Assembly: GCA_950097015.1 (NCBI GenBank)
Contig: CATNEN010000001.1
Span: forward strand, 25,903,501 to 25,967,500
Origin: Macrostomum hystrix
Taxonomy: Eukaryota > Platyhelminthes > Macrostomidae
Length of the DNA stretch: 64,000 nucleotides
Direction of reading: 5' to 3'
The first letter of the stretch is position 1, and each line of letters opens with the position of its first letter. Made by a program: the position numbers and the translations under genes. The notes beneath the pieces were generated by a model. That model was not told where the DNA came from. It ran no database searches and was given only the letters and a program-made list of their open reading frames with translations. Shown in pieces: positions 11,301 to 23,051 of the stretch.

Positions 11301-14300
11301 GACGAAATCTCTAACTGACAAAATCTCTAACTGACCCAATCTCTAACTGACCCAATCTCTAACTGACCCATTCTATAACTGACCCATCTCTAACTGACCC
11401 ATTCTCTAACTGACCCAATCTCTAACTGACCCATTCTCTAAGTGACCCAATCTCTAACTTACCCTATCTCTAACTGACCCAATCTTCAACTGACCCATTC
11501 TCTAACTGACCCAATATTTAACTGACCCAATCTCTAACTGACCCAATCTCTAATTGACCCATTCTATAACTGACCCAATCTCTAACTGACCCAATCTCTA
11601 ATTGACCCATTCTATAACTGACCCAATCTCTAACTGACCCAATCTCTAATTGACCCATTCTATAACTGACCAAATCTCTAACTGACCCAATCTCTATCTG
11701 ACCCAATCTCTAACTGACCCATTCTCTATCTGACCCAATCTCTAACTGACCCATCTCTATCTGACCCAATCTCTAACTGACCCAATCTCTAACTGACCCA
11801 ATCTCTATCTGACCCAATCTCTATCTGACCCAATCTCTATCTGACCCAATCTCTAACTGACCCATTCTCTAACTGACCAATCTCTAACTGACCCAATCTC
11901 TAACTGACCCAATCTCTATCTGACCCAATCTCTAACTGACCTAATCTCTATCTGACCCATTCTCTAACTGACCAATCTCTAACTGACCCAATCTCTAACT
12001 GACCCAATCTCTATCTGACCCAATCTCTAACTTACCCATCTCTATCTGACCCATCTCTAACTGACCCATCTCTATCTGACCCATCTCTAACTGACCCAAT
12101 CTCTAACTGACCCAATCTTTATCTGACCCAATCTCTAACTGATACATAACTAACCCAAACCACAACTGACGCAAGCATATGAGCCGTGGAAAAAATACAT
12201 TTCAAACTTATCTTATTTCAATGCAACGTTTTCAAGGGTTGCCATTTAAACTTCCATCTAACCTCTCACCCCACTAAACCAAGGTACACACCGGTTGGGG
12301 TGTTCTCGTTACTGGTGATAACTACATTGGAAATGAATAAATGGAGCGATGTACCATATTCTAAAGAGATGTTTCAACAACTTGGCTACTTCTTACTGAC
12401 TGTGTTAACTGGCTTTGTATTGCAAACATGCCTTCAGGCATTGTCCTACCTGGTTCTGGTTAACAGGAGTCCGATCAAAATTTTTCTGGGCACCTTCCAG
12501 GCTTGTGTGACGTCTTTTGGCACCGCATCCTCAGCTGCCACCCTGCCGATCACTTTCCATTGCACTGAGGACAAGCTGGGCATTGATAAGAGAATCACTA
12601 AAATTGTGCTGCCCATTGGTACAGCAGTAAACATGAACGCAGCTGCGATGTACATGGCTGCGTTTGGTGTTTTCATGGCACAGGTTTTTGACATCAGACT
12701 TACCCCTGTTCGGATAATAGCCACCAGGTGAGAAGTACTGTGTCACCTGCTAGACTTGAGTGTCACCTGTTAGACTGGAGTGTCACCTGCAAGACTGGAG
12801 TGTCACCTGTTAGACTTGAGTGTCACCTGTTAGACTGGATTACCACCTGTTAGACTGGAGTGACAATATCAATGCAAATATTGTTTAAAGACTCATCTCT
12901 TACTCAGTTCAACCCAGCAAAATATCGCTATATCAATCCGCAGCTTTCTAGCAATGATTGCTTCTGTTAGCACGCCTGGCGTACCTGGTGGCATTGCATA
13001 TACAATAGGAATTGTGGCCTCTACTTTTGGCTTTCCGGCCTTAGCCGCATTTTACACTTGGGTTTGGACATGGCCAGTTGACTGGATAATGTGAGAGTCG
13101 CATTTCTCTTTAATTAAACTTTCTACTTAAGGAGCTCGTAGAAAGGCAGACGGGCTTCCTGTGCTTCAAGGCTGTAATATTAAACAATAAGTCAAGAATA
13201 TTAAATAATAAAGTTTGACCAGCCAGTGAAGTCATTAGGACAGCACGAGCATCATCCGCCCCAACTTTTGTTTTGAACTGAAACGTCAGACAGAAGCCGC
13301 TCTTCAGACTATGCACGCTAACCAGAGACGACCAACCGTTGTATGTAGACGTCAGTGTTTGACCAGGACCGAGAATAGTTTCATTATGATTTTCCTGAAT
13401 GGGAACTCTTACTTGAGTCGCTTTCTACAGTTTTGCTTTGTAGAAAACTGGTGTTTAAGGATCGTTCGTATTTTATGTTTAGAAGACATGAAGCGAAAAG
13501 GAGTGATGTCCTTTGTAGTACCAGTTACATGCAGTATCCTTTCTCTTTTTAGCTGCAGTGACAACACTTCCAACTGACTTAATATTCTATTTGTTTTCGC
13601 TTACAACCTTCAAGATCTTAGCACCCTGTGACCCTGTGCGATTATATCAGCAATACCGAGGCCAGAACATTCTTTCCTTGGACCCGTGGCGAAGTGCCCG
13701 GATCCACGTCTCATTAGATGAAGTTCCTCCTTATCGTAGTACCCCTAAGTACCCTAGCTCTAACGCATAGACAATCTATGCAATGTAGCATTTATTTTCT
13801 AACTCGTGGATCTCAGCGAATCTGAATGGATTAAGTCTCATTCTAACTGGTAGGTATCTGTCTTGCAGTGTTAGTAACAAGCGGTCACTACAATCACATA
13901 CCTCAAAAGCTGACTTACGAGTAAATAATACCGTGTCTGCACAAATTATAACCCCCAAAATTGCAGAGATAGATTCGGCACAGTCGTCAATGTCATGGGC
14001 GATGTCTTTTGTGCCGCGATTCTGCAGCACATTTGCACATTGGATGAAGAGAGCCCCTCGGAGATTCCGAACAGCGACATGGCTGAGGAGTTAAAAGAAA
14101 TTGACGAAGGTAAGTTAACAAAAAAGAATACTTTTTAAATAAGAGTACTAGTTAACAGCTTCTTGCAAATCGTTTGTAGTCTTTGGATCTTTTATAAGAT
14201 CAAACTGTACATCTGTCTCATCTAGCTATTCGTCTGTCTGAGTATTTAAGCAATTCTTATTTTAATACATCAGAAACATTCTGATGAATACATAAAATGA

Positions 14301-14378
14301 ACCCGATGCTTTCATGTAACCCCTGCTATTACATTTTCAGATCCCACTGATCAATCACCGCGTGGCAATGACATTTAG
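8345..14378 (+). CDS. SLC1-family (EAAT-like) transporter, divergent, 8 exons
   Basis: Seen: exons 8345-8942, 9447-9666, 10566-10693, 10770-10896, 12284-12727, 12908-13090, 13967-14109 and 14341-14378 (TAG), all phase-consistent. The ATG at 8528 (565-aa protein) is preferred to the one at 8345 (626 aa), because the extra sequence contains the repeated GTCTATGG motif. Hallmarks in order: FPGELL-like LPGELLINML after TM1, IIQPG, the HP1 loop GTASSAATLP, DKRITKIVLPIG in TM7, the HP2 loop TPGVPGG, and DRFGTVVNVMGD in TM8. Known: these are Na-coupled plasma-membrane transporters of glutamate or neutral amino acids. Odd: the TM7 NMDGT motif reads NMNAA (12630-12644), and the TM8 Arg that binds the acidic side chain is Gly (13977-13979). 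Inference: transport of glutamate is unlikely; the substrate is unknown, or the protein may be non-transporting. Introns 1, 2, 4 and 5 each hold a minisatellite. Confidence 0.9.
9066..9350 (+). repeat. 64-65-bp minisatellite in SLC1 intron 1
   Basis: About five units, each starting GCAGCCAATTATAAATGA, at 9071, 9136, 9200, 9265 and 9330. Confidence 0.9.
9735..10490 (+). repeat. 42-43-bp minisatellite in SLC1 intron 2
   Basis: About 18 units starting TGGAGTAGATTAGCAATCC. Two subtypes alternate: one ends CCTTGATACCTTCTGCA and the other CCTTGGTGCTTACTGCA. The second subtype dominates the 3' half, which suggests directional expansion. Confidence 0.92.
10925..12150 (+). repeat. 17-18-bp minisatellite in SLC1 intron 4, 1.2 kb
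   Basis: About 70 units of CTAACTGACCCAATCTCT with variants (CCCATTCTAT, GACGAAATCT, CTATCTGACC) that mark higher-order duplications. It fills most of the intron between exons 4 and 5. Confidence 0.93.
12735..12865 (+). repeat. 20-bp minisatellite in SLC1 intron 5
   Basis: Six units of TGTCACCTGTTAGACTGGAG start directly after the exon-5 donor, leaving a 180-bp intron that is mostly repeat. Confidence 0.9.
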
Positions 14379-14702
14379 AGTCACCAAAACAGAGATAATA
14401 CTGTGGTTTTTGCGAAAATGTCTGTACTTTTTAATACGTATGTTTGCCGCTTTCTTTTAATTCTCAGTGAAATACACAAAATGCTCGAGCACAAAGCATT
14501 ATCGACACATTTTCTTGCTTGTCGTCAATATTCTTATCATAATATGACAATTATATATAGTTGCATTCAATTTTCAAGAAAAAATAACTAAATACCTATT
14601 AGTATTATACTAGCAAGTTTTGCCCCCCTTCGGGGAGCAGAAATATTTTTAATTCGTCTTCTATATACTTTTTAGCAGCTGTATTTTCAGCTTTTTGAGG
14701 CT
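14379..14702. other. SLC1 3' flank, no gene seen
   Basis: AT-rich. A short GC motif (GCCCCCCTTCGGGGAGCAGAA, about 14621-14641) resembles the GC hairpin near 7390, but no gene is apparent. Confidence 0.5.
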
Positions 14703-15385
14703 AAAATGATCACCCAGTTGACAATGATCCCCCAGTTGACAATGATACCCCCGTTGACAATGATCCCCCAGTTGACGATTTTCCCCCAGTTGACAATGAT
14801 CCCCCAGTTGACAATGATCCCCAGTTGACAATGATCCCCCAGTTGACAATTTTCCCCCAGTTGACAATGATCCCCCAGTTGACAATGATCCCCCAGTTGA
14901 CAATTTTCCCCCAGTTGACCATGATCCCCCAGTTGAAAATCGTCCCCCCAGTTGACAATGATACCCCAGTTGATAATGTTCCTCCAGTTGACAATGATCA
15001 CCCAGTTGACAATGATCACCCAGTTGACAATGATGCCCGAGTTGACAATGATACCCCAGTTGACAATGATCCCCCAGTTGACAATGATACCCCAGTTGAC
15101 AATGATCCCCCAGTTGACAATTTTTCCCCAGTTGACAATGATCCCCCAGTTGACAATGATACCCCAGTTGACAATGATCCCCCAGTTGACAATTTCCCAC
15201 CCCCCCAGTTGACAATGATCCCCAGTTGACAATGATCCCCCAGTTGTTGATGATCACCCAGTTGACAATGATCCCCCCGTTGACAATGATCCCCCAGTTG
15301 ACAATGATCTCCCAGTTGACATTGATCCCCCAGTTGACAACGATCCCCCAGTTGACCATGATCCCCCCAGTTGACGATTATCCCC
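14703..15385. repeat. 19-21-bp minisatellite (CCCCCAGTTGACAATGAT)n
   Basis: About 33 units, with variants in the C-run length and TGAT/TTTT endings. The array is open in several frames on both strands only because unit lengths avoid stops. Confidence 0.93.
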
Positions 15386-16098
15386 CAGTTCTGGTTTAGC
15401 CATGATTCAAACGCTGGGTTAGCCATGATTCAAGCTCTGGTTTAGCCATGATTCTAACTCTGGTTGGCTATGATTCAAACTCTCGTTGGTCATGATTCAA
15501 ACTCTCGTTGGTCATGATTCAAACTCTGGTTGGTCATGATTGAAACTCTGGTTTAGCCATAATTAAGACTCTATTTTAGCCATGATTCAAACTCTGGTTT
15601 AGCCTTAATTCAAACTCTGGTTAAGCCATGATTCAAACTCTGGTTTAGCCATGATTCAAACATTAATTTTGCCATGATTCAAACTCTGGTTTAGCCATGA
15701 TTCAAACGCTGGGTTAGCCATGATTCAAACTCTGGTTTAGCCATGATTCAAACTCGGGTTTTGCAATGATTCAAACTCGGGTTTTGCAATGATTTAAACT
15801 CGGGTTTTGCCATGATTCAAACTCTGGTTTTGCCATGACTTAATGTTTGGTTTAGCCATGATTCAGACTCTGGTTTAGCCATGATTCAGACTCTGGTTTA
15901 GCCATGATTCAAATTCTGGTTTAGCCATGATTCAAACTCTGGTTTAGCCATGATTCAAACTCTCGTTGGCCATGATTCAAACTCTGGATGGCTATGATTC
16001 AAACTCTCGTTGGCCATGATTCAAACTCTCGTTGGCCATGATTCAAACTCTGGATGGCTATGATTCAAACTCTCGTTGGCCATGATTCAAACCCTGAG
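15386..16098. repeat. 21-23-bp minisatellite (CATGATTCAAACTCTGGTTT)n
   Basis: About 31 units of GATTCAAACTCTGGTTTAGC and a shorter TCTCGTTGGC variant, directly adjoining the preceding array with no spacer. Confidence 0.92.
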
Positions 16099-17954
16099 TT
16101 TGAATTTTCCGCCGTCTTTCTGGCCGTAGCCGTAGCCGTCAGCGTAGACGTAGCCGGCGTCTTCGAAGGCGACAGCGGCGACGGTGGCAGCTGCTGGCTG
16201 CGGCGGCGTGGCCCTAGGCGGCGACGGCGAATCGCGACGCGTCTAGTCGATGGACAGGGCGAGGGCGAGTATTTGTCAGTAGGCTAAAATGTTGTGATGT
16301 GGAGTGTGCTACGGGAATCGAGTGGGAATGTGAGCCAGCAGAATTTTTCGAATTTTTAGCAATTTATAATCGCGACCCAACAAGCAGCTGGCCACAAGAA
16401 CAAGATCATTAATCTTAGGACGAATCCCCTCTCCCTGGATCTGTTCTAGACCCCCATAGAAGTGACTGATCGCGGGCCATAACTTTATTGTATGAGCTAG
16501 TTTAGGTCATAATTCCCCTCCAAACCGCGATCAGATATCGGAAATCACTCAGGCATCTCAAGTGATCAATAATTCTTCATGTCCCCACTTCTTTAGTGTA
16601 GTCCGAGCCCATCTCGATTATATGACTTTTCCTCTTAGATACATGTAATGTCACTGTAGGCAGGTCGGCGCCTGCGCTTCCCATTGTCCTGGCGGAGTAA
16701 CAATTATTGGCCGACTGCCGGCGGCTGCTCATAAAGGAGCATCTGTCGTTTCTCGCCGCCGGTTCATTGGGTAATCGGGGCGGCCATCGCCGCTTCGATT
16801 CCTCGATGACAGGCTGGCGCGGATGTGGGTTATTTTGATGAATGTCGTGGTTGGCGTGCTGCAGGACTATTTAAGCAAGCGCGATGCGCTGCTCCCTCTT
16901 GGACCCGGGCTCAGACCCGGAAACCGGACCTTCCCTCCGCAAACTTGCGACTCCCTCGGACCCGTGGGCTCACCTTAGTCCGCGGACTCCTGAAGCCGAG
17001 TCCCTTTACCTACTTCGGAGTCTAACTCCACCAACTTAGGGCTTAGACCCTAGAGCTTTAAGCTCAACTAGCGCTTACAGGCCCATTGCCTGTCTATAAG
17101 CCCCGAATAGGGCAAGCCACCTCTTTAGGTGAGCTCTCAAATTGCGCTTTGCGCCCGCCAGTGTTTTGGCCCCTGCCAGCCCACAGTTAGCTTTCTCCTT
17201 TCCCTTTCCTCGCTAATCTTGCACTGCCCCTCCCTCGAGAACTACAGGCCTGCAGCACGCGACCGGCACTTCAGCTAAGTAACCCGCGTAGCGGCCGTTA
17301 ATTGTTACTTCTAAGGGACTTTTACTTCTAGCTAGGCGGCACAATAGTGGGGAAGGGCATCGGGAATTTCAGCATAATACACTAGTCATTGCTAGCCAAC
17401 TATTTCACATTAGGCCAATTTAATTACAATTTAAATTCATTCCTTGTCCGCCTCTATTTTTATTTCTCTGTTAGACAGCTCTCCTTTTTGAGTGGCTAAT
17501 CTTCTAGGGGATGGGCTCTGGTGATGCCGAGCTGAAGGCTGCGGCAGGAAGACACTGTAAGCGCGTACGAGAGTAATAAGGAGCTAGTGTAATAAAATGA
17601 ATGTCCTAGCTGGAGCGTGAGGAATTTAAAGCTAGCGACTATTCACTATTCACCGGGGTCGGTGTCCTACCAATCGGTTCAATAGCAGCAGGGAATCTGG
17701 AATTAAATAGTGTTAGAGACTGGTAGCGAGCGAAGTGGAATAGATAAGCGATGAGACCCGTGTCGTCCCCCGGCCCGGCGAAACTCCCAATGAAAAAGAA
17801 TAACACAGTGTGAACACAAGACTCGAATAATTTGATTAGAAGTGATTTGATCAGCTGTGACTCAGATACGAATAGGAATTACTTTGAATATAGTTTACTT
17901 GACTTAAAAGTTATACTGACAGAATAGATGTTCGCACAGAAATAAATTATAGCG
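16099..17954. other. Gene-free region with LTR-like promoter features
   Basis: GC-richer than its surroundings. A TATA-like ACTATTTAAGC at about 16867 is followed by a long pyrimidine-rich stretch, and a structured CGG-rich segment lies at 16105-16270. This would fit a decayed LTR, but no matching second LTR or pol sequence was found. No coding exon is supported. Confidence 0.3.
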
Positions 17955-18660
17955 CGCTCACAGTGAGAAGCAAGTCTGGCCTAACAATTTGGATATAACA
18001 ATTTTACCTAACTGGCCTGATCCGCGCCCTACTCTTCCCGAGAGGCTCCGGTTGTCTCTGCTTTCAGCGCTGCCCCGACAAATCCTATCGGTTGGCACTC
18101 CTTCTGCCGGACGGCGGAGTCTCCGAAGAGAGCACGTACTGACTTCGACAACCAGCGCCTATCTAGACCACCCTTGTCAGCGGCGCACTCTCAAGACGCG
18201 TAGCGCCGAAAGCTACCTAACTGAACAAGCGGAGCGTGGTCGGGCGGGGAAGGACAAAACAAGTGGACTTAATTTGCTGGCGCGTGCTTCTCACAGTGTG
18301 AGGCGAATTGATAATTTGCACGTGCTTCTCACAGTGTGAGGCGGATTGCAGAAAAAGATAATTTTGGACTACCAAAAACACGCTTCGTTATATAGAGTCA
18401 ATTCAACCCCAAACTAGGTCGATCGGCGAGGTGGATGCCTGGCTGTAGCTTGAGCCAAGGTGACAAATCACAGTAGACTAGCGACCGCCGTTCTGAGCCC
18501 CGGGGTTGCTTCTTGCCGAGGGTAGACAGGTAGTGAGGCCAGGTCGCTCGCTGATTGGCCGGGACCGTAGCCCAGGGGTAGCGCTCGCGGGGTGGTGGGC
18601 GTCCGTTCCCCCAGCTGGTCCGGCCCGGCTTGGCGTGGGTGACTCTTAGCAAAAAACACA
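17955..18660. repeat. Dispersed repeat, copy 1 (about 0.65 kb)
   Basis: Shares a long collinear diverged alignment with 28790-29400. Landmarks include TAGCACTCCTTCTGC-like, ACGGCGGAGTCTCCGA, GGCGCACTCTCAAGACG, GCCGAGAGCTACCTAACTGA-like and GTCGGCGGGGTGG-like segments. In this copy CTCACAGTGAGAAGCA near 17957 and TGCTTCTCACAGTGTGAG near 18288 form an inverted repeat. No protein was recognised. Confidence 0.75.
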
Positions 18661-20320
18661 CGCGTCTAAAAATAGATAATTAAGCACTGAAAAATAACAC
18701 GGGGAGATAGAAGTACAAACAAGCTGACACTACACTAGGGATTCGCGAGCAGATGCGGAGGTAGCATGTGCATTTCTTTCCAGGGGGTGGGGGGAATCCT
18801 TGGCCGGCTTTCCTTCTCCCTCTTGGGCGGGCTCACAAGTGTACGTGTCGAACTCCCTTTCCAATGGAGTTTTCCCCTTATCGCCCTATCATATCATATC
18901 ATATCATATCATTCTGGCTATGGATTCTCATTCGAGTTCTTAGTACCACCTTTCTAGACTCCTGTGGCGCGAATTCAGGAATCCCCTTTGAGGCGTGTCT
19001 CATTCCATTCTGGGGCTCTCACCCCAGTCTAAAACGGAAGTTGCAGAATGCCCTATTTTTCGGCTTGTCTAGATCTGCGTGATAAACTAGGAGCTGTGTA
19101 CTCCGGGACCCAAGTTCCCAAATGCCTGCGGTGGCAACGTAGGCGCATTGGGTGGTGGCGCTACCCTAGATCATCTATTCGCTTTGCCGATAGCCTTTCC
19201 GCAGTTCTGTGGCAAGAGCCTAGACCAGTTCGACCACCGCTACCAAAGCTAGGAGTCAGTGGCGTACCGCACTACTGACGACAGTAGGCTACCTAGCCCT
19301 GTCTTGTCCGATTCCGGATAATACGACGCCCCCGTTAGACTTTTCGCCGGTTTCGAGCATAGCTTGGGGTAAGCACGGCAGTCATGCCTGTGGCCTATGG
19401 GACGAGTGGGACTGGCCAGCCTGAGGCCAAAAGGACCACTCCCTGCATCCATCGAACCTCCTCGTCTCCTCTTTCCTCCTTACCCTCTCTCGGCGGCATC
19501 TCGCGAGTAGCCAGGCAGATAGCCATTCGACTCCATCGCCATCTCCAAGCTCCCACCTTTCACGAGGGCAGGTCAGTGGCTTGCAAAACTCCCTAACCAT
19601 TTCAGTTGTCAAAATTTCATTGGCTACAAGAGTTCACGCGCTATGTGGCTCGGGTGGTTTGAAAAGGCGTGCCCCGCTATTTTCTAAATATAGCAACGAA
19701 AGCCAATGGGCGCGGTAAGCGCTTTTATTAAGAGGAACTACCTGCTGGAATCAGCCATGCCGTACAAAAATCAGACTACTCAAGTAGTGCAAAAGAGTGC
19801 GTGCAACTACCGAGAAATCAAATTTTCGTAACCGTTCCGGTGCAGGTCCTGGCAATAGATAGTAGATAGCGAGAAAGAGCGAGCAAAGCGAGCTCTTTCG
19901 AGATTGCTTGCCGCAGCCAATCAAGCTGAAAGCACGCACACAAGATCACCGGAAACGATTAAGGCAGCTGGAAAACCAATGGGCGCGGCTGTCACTTTCA
20001 ACGGGACCAGAATTGATAATTTGTATTAGATCGCAATGTGGTTAACTTATTTTTATAAAATCCGTGTTCTCCTGACATTCTAAGCCACGAAGTGGCGACT
20101 AATTGGATAATGCAATAACTTTGCCCCGTCCAAAACAGAGACGCAATAAAGCTACATTTGGCCGATGCTGCTAGGCCAATAAAGAACTCCAAAGCATCCA
20201 AGGAGAAGCGGAGAGCCACATCTCAGCTACTGCCGGGTGCCGCGATTGGATCTACGGGCATGTTAAAACGCTCGAAAGATGAAAAATTCCGCGAGCTAGC
20301 ATTGGCTGTCGGAAAACCTG
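18661..20320. other. Intergenic, no gene seen
   Basis: Contains a short ATCAT microsatellite at about 18886-18912 and two copies of CCAATGGGCGCGG near 19703 and 19977. Several open frames of 60-76 codons have no family resemblance. Confidence 0.5.
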
Positions 20321-20324
20321 ACAC

Positions 20325-20333
20325 TTTATAAGC
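20325..20333 (+). promoter_or_regulatory. TATA-like element of WSC gene 1
   Basis: TTTATAAGC lies 40 bp before the ATG at 20365. A pyrimidine tract ending TTTCTCTAG abuts the start codon, so the 5' leader is very short or is trans-spliced. Confidence 0.45.
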
Positions 20334-20364
20334 ATTTAGCTTTCTTACTTACATTTCTCTAGAA

Positions 20365-21072
20365 ATGTTTCGCAAGCAGGGCATTCTCACTGGCGCAGTC
20401 TCAGTGGCACTCCTGTTCTGTGTGGCAGCCAGGACAGTTGAGTTCTCCTATATCGGCTGCTTCGTTGACAACCCTGACAGGGACCTGAATGGACTGAGTG
20501 GCATCCTCAGCATCAGTGGGCTGGTAGTTGACACTGGCCGCATCAATTCAGCCAGCAACTCGCATGAGTTCTGCAGCAGCGTCTGCTCACTGGGCGGCTT
20601 TGCCTACTTCGGTGTGCAGTTCAGATTGAATTGCTGGTGTGGCAACTCATTCGGCGCACACAGAAAAGCTAGTGACAGCGACTGCAACATGACGTGCACT
20701 GGAAACCCGCTGCAGAAGTGCGGAGCGGCCTGGAGGAACTCGATTTTTGCCCTCTCGTACCCCAGTGAGTTGTCTTTAAATGCCTGATATGATCTGACGG
20801 TCTCTGAAACGTTTCAATTCGCCTTCTTTTCAGTGAAAAACTTTTTCAAGCCAGCACCGAGGCCAGATAAGACTGTGGAAGCCACTCAGCAGACATTCTG
20901 GACGGTCCCGGCCTTGGTCGAGCTCGACTGCCTGTTTCAGCGCGAGGCCCAGGCTGCCAACTGTCAGGCTGTGATCTTCTCAGGCCAGCAGCAGCTGTGC
21001 CACCTGCTCCGGTTCGCCCACCCGCCCGCCAACCTGAGCAGCTCAACTGGAGACTACTACCTGCGTGGCTGA
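20365..21072 (+). CDS. Secreted WSC + PAN-like protein, copy 1
   Basis: Seen: exon 1 20365-20764 and exon 2 20834-21072 (69-bp intron, phase 1) give a 212-aa protein. Residues 1-25 form a signal peptide. Residues about 28-130 form a WSC domain with eight cysteines (YIGCF, FCSSVC, CWCGN, SDCNMTC, LQKCG). Exon 2 encodes a small domain with the CQAVIFSGQQQLCHLL core, resembling a PAN/apple fold. Known: WSC domains bind carbohydrate in yeast stress sensors and in polycystin-type proteins. Inference: an extracellular lectin-like protein. Odd: the second PAN-like cysteine is Arg here (QREAQ; other copies read QCEAK or an equivalent), leaving an unpaired cysteine. It is one of six copies in the window. 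Confidence 0.88.
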
Positions 21073-22755
21073 TCCTACACGTGTGGACAGCATAGAAACA
21101 CATGCCGAAAATCATGTGAGCAGTCACAGGCATGACTGCCGTGCTTACCCCAAGCTATCATGTGACACTTCTGTCCGCTAGAGACGCTAATCTACAAAAT
21201 ATAGTTTTCAGTAAAACCTTAATATCTCATCCTGAACCTTAAAAGAAAATCCCTATATTTTAAGTTGAGATATTTTTTGCCTCGGACTCTCAAATAAACA
21301 AAAAGTACGGCTGTCAAGACAAATGAACTGAGTTTTTAGTTTAGTAAGCTGTCCTGAATTTGCCGTCAACTGAGTTTATTTAATTGTTTCATTAAGAAAA
21401 GCATATGCTTCAGAAACTTCAATAACAAAGATGCACGAGTATGTCGCTTATAAGTTGATTGGGGTTGGGCAGAGAGAGAGAGTGGGGAGGGGGTTGAGAC
21501 GACCAACCTCTCAGGGGTAGAAAGTGTGCAAAAGTTAGCATGCATGTACATACTGATCTAAAGTAGAAGCAGGCATAACAATAGACGAAGCCTTCTCAAC
21601 AAGATTAAATAAATATTTTAAATGATAAGAAGATTCTTAGCTATTTTTCAGAGCATATCTTCTAGGAACAATTTTTGAAACACTTGTTACTTTTTAAATC
21701 ACTTGTTTTTCAAACATTTGGAATGCCACACAAAACAGTTTTTCTAATTCGTATCTCACTCACTAGCGGTCTGTTTACTGTCTGTCTTGTCTACTATTTA
21801 CACTTGTCTCTAGCAGCACTGAATTGCTCTCGTTTTCTGCTTTGAGTGCATTATCAACAGCGCAGATGATTTTCCCCTGTCTCAGATAGTCTATTTGAAT
21901 TCCTGTCTTTGCCAATCCTCCTTAAGAATTCTGCAAGCTACCAGCCTCATGGAACGAATCTAATGATTGTACAGATGAGCGCTCTTGACTGCGATGGTCC
22001 TGGGCACCAGAGGGTGTGCAAAATCTTCTTACCCTCGAATGCAGCTTGAGTAGCCAACTAGATAGTAGTCGGCTGCTGACATTCATTGACTCAATAAAGT
22101 TGATTATTACTCAATTTTCGGCGCCTGTGCTTCGAAAACACTACTGAAGCGAGTAGTCGGGCTGGTCATTAATATTTTCACAAAATAATAGAGTATTTCA
22201 GGCTTCAAAGATCAAATGTTTAACTCTACATCAAAAAAATTTTCGCAGTAAGAGACAGTCTTTCGTTCAGTTCAGACTGTCCGGGACTGAACGAATCGAA
22301 AACTTAACCAAATTGTATTTTAACCAATAACTGGGCAAACATATAAACAAGAGATATGGAGTGAGTGGGTAAGAGCTGAAAGTAGCGGGGTAAGGAAAGA
22401 GAGATGAACAGCTAGCCAATCAGACACGAGGAAGAGGAAAGAGAAATGAAGGCTAGTAATAAGAATTTAAACCGCTGGAGAGAGGAGAAAGTACAGTTGG
22501 AGGGCGCACGTACGTAAACAATACCTACCGAATGTTTTAGTTTTGTACATTGCAATTTTATTCTCTTACGGTTTTCATTACTAAATAACCTATCATAAGT
22601 CTGAAATTTAATACACTACCGACTAGTAATATGTGCTTGACCTTCTACTTGTGTTCCTCTTGCAATTAAGTATGAATTAGTTAATTTAATGGTCTCTTGA
22701 ACTAAAAAGCAGCAGAATAACAAGCCATCATTCAGTAAATCTCACACGCAACTTC
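21073..22755. other. Intergenic, no gene seen
   Basis: AT-rich, with AATAAA at about 21294 that could serve copy 1, a short GA run at 21472-21482, and nothing else recognisable. Confidence 0.5.
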
Positions 22756-23051
22756 GGGGGTCTTTTACGAACTGCAACTTAAGACTGACTCCTAAGTTCC
22801 AACTTAGGCTCGTACTTAAGACTGAGCCGTAAATGCGATTGAGAAACACTTAGGAGTCACTTCTAACCTCGATCTTAGCTAAGGTCGAGCCAAGGACTTC
22901 TATATAATAACATCTATTATAGACTGTTATAGATCTTATAGATAAGATAATTATAGATCAGTTGGACTGCGGTTTCCAAGACGCGACCCTGCGGCCTGAA
23001 GACGTTTAATCGACCGATCAAGAGAAACGCCGCTTACCATTCGTCGGATGA

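Noticed and set aside
14661-15426. Long minus-strand frames (IVNWGI, STGGSL) and plus-strand frames
   Set aside because: Minisatellite artefact; open in multiple frames on both strands.
16640-17350. Complete LTR retrotransposon
   Set aside because: A TATA-like site and pyrimidine-rich tract are present, but no second LTR, primer-binding site or gag/pol frame was found.
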